From Syngnathus acus (taxonomy: Eukaryota; Chordata; Actinopteri; Syngnathiformes; Syngnathidae): a stretch of DNA of 64,000 bases. The notes below the pieces were generated by a model. It was not told the DNA's origin. It searched no databases and saw only the letters and a list, made by a program, of their open reading frames with translations. Below are positions 62,923-64,000 of the stretch, in pieces. How positions within the stretch are numbered: position 1 is the first letter of the stretch; every line of letters starts with the position of its first letter. Where the stretch lies: positions 16,315,067 through 16,379,066 of the forward strand of contig NC_051087.1 of the NCBI RefSeq assembly GCF_901709675.1, read 5' to 3'. Both the position numbers and the translations under genes were made by a program.

Positions 62923-64000
62923 GGACTGTCTCAGAAAATTAGAATATTGTGATAAAGTTCTTTATTTTCTGTAATGCAATTAAAAAAACAAAAATATCTT
63001 ACATTCTGGATTCATTACAAATCAACTGAAATATTGCAAGCCTTTTATTATTTTAATATTGCTGATTATGGCATACAGCTTAAGAAAACTCAAATATCCT
63101 ATCTCAAAATATTAGAATATCATGAAAAAGTATACTATTAGGGTATTCAACGTATTCATCGTCTAATTAACTCAAAACACCTGCAAGGGTTTTCTGAGCC
63201 TTGAAAAACACTCAGCTTGGTTCAGTAAACTACTAAATCACAAACATGGGGAAGACTGCTGATCTGACTGCTGTCCAGAGGACCATCATTGACACCCTCC
63301 ATCAGGAGGGTAAGACACAAAAAAAATTCTCAAAGAGCAAGCTGTTCACAGAGTGCAGTTTCAAAGCACATCCACAAAAACTCTGTAGGAAGGGGGAAAT
63401 GTGGCAGGAAACGCTGCACAACCAAGAGAGATGACCGCAGCCTTAACAGCATTGTGAAGAAGAGTCGCTTCCAGAATTTGGGGGAGCTTCAAAGACAGTG
63501 GATTGAAGCTGGAGTCCAGGTATCAAAAGCCACTGTTCACAGACGTTTCCGAGAAATGGGCTACAATAGCCGTATTCCCATGGTCAAGCCACTTCTGAAC
63601 TCAAGACAACTGATTTGGGCTATGGAAAAGAAGCACTGGACAGTTGCAGAGTGGTCCAAAGTCCTCTTTTCAGATGAAAGCAAGTTTTGAATTTCATTTG
63701 GAAGTCAAGGCGCCAGAGTCTGGAGAAAGGCTGGAGAGGAGCAAAATCCAAGTTGCTTGAAATCCAGAGTGAAGTTACCACAGTCAGCAATGGTTTGGAG
63801 AGCCATGTCAGCTGCTGGTGTTAGTCCACTGTGTTTCATCAAGTCCAGAGTAAATGCAGATTTTAGAGCACTACATGCTTCCGTCTGCTGAAGAGCTCTA
63901 TGGAGATGATGATTTCCATTTTCCAGCAGGATCTGGCACCTGCCCACAGTGCCAAAACGAAGCTGAAAGACACCAGACCCAACAATGCAAATGAGCTAAA
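62923..64000 (+). mobile_element. Tc1-like element II, cut by window end
   Basis: Left end near 62923 (ggactgtctcagaaaattag) in a TATA context, followed by a typical AT-rich Tc1 leader. The right terminal repeat is beyond the window. Confidence 0.85.
63246..64000 (+). pseudogene. Tc1-like transposase, frameshifted and internally deleted
   Basis: The frame opens MGKTADLTAVQRTIIDTLHQ at 63246 and shifts near 63330 into the frame reading SKHIHKN (first HTH) and VQVSKATVHRRFREMGYNSR (second HTH). KVLFSDESKF keeps the first catalytic Asp but is followed by TGA at about 63687. Further on FHFPAGSGT (frame shifted; QDLAPAHSAK in another frame) is the second Asp region. It is joined directly to KLKDTRPNNANEL, a segment normally after the catalytic Glu, so the Glu-containing part is deleted. 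Confidence 0.87.

Overview
The window looks like a teleost fish genome, probably a percomorph. It is packed with nested hAT elements, Tc1-like elements, fish-type LINEs (RTE and CR1/Rex1-like), Ty3/Gypsy LTR elements and tRNA-derived SINEs with GGAT tails. I see no bacterial or phage feature and no complete host protein-coding gene. The species cannot be named from this evidence.

Layout. 1-8.8 kb: an inverted, foldback-like AT-rich repeat carrying several hAT insertions, a LINE endonuclease fragment and a 1.5-kb TA-flanked element (family T), then a retroposon with a CAAT tail. 8.8-20.1 kb: mostly low-copy sequence with a Tc1 relic, LINE scraps, a damaged T copy and one possible host promoter region (12.4-13.6 kb, minus strand). 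20.1-26.2 kb: a SINE, then an LTR retrotransposon remnant (20723-25175) with four hAT insertions inside it, then a BED-finger hAT element. 26.2-32.8 kb: LINE and LTR fragments in low-copy sequence. 32.9-44.3 kb: a deeply nested stack in which an RTE LINE (minus) is split by a SINE, a full-length but broken Ty3/Gypsy element and a solo LTR; the Gypsy element is itself split by deletion-derivative LINEs, a CAAT retroposon and a T element. 46.1-50.3 kb: two adjacent hAT elements, one split by a LINE and one strongly palindromic. 52.5-54.9 kb: another T element with a LINE insert. 56.4-64 kb: SINEs, palindromic hAT miniature elements, an open-frame Tc1 element (57674-59295) sitting in LTR-like sequence, a LINE RT fragment and a second, deleted Tc1-like element cut by the window end.

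The insertions can be ordered from exact target-site duplications: 8 bp for hAT, TA for Tc1 and T, 5 bp for LTR elements. The only long open transposase is the Tc1 ORF at 58027-59037, and its second catalytic aspartate is asparagine. Most others are deletion derivatives or frameshifted relics. The least familiar structure is family T: four copies, two internal tandem arrays, and a 118-bp repeat open in all three frames of one strand, so that one ORF reads successive units in different frames. Alignments and identities were judged by eye.
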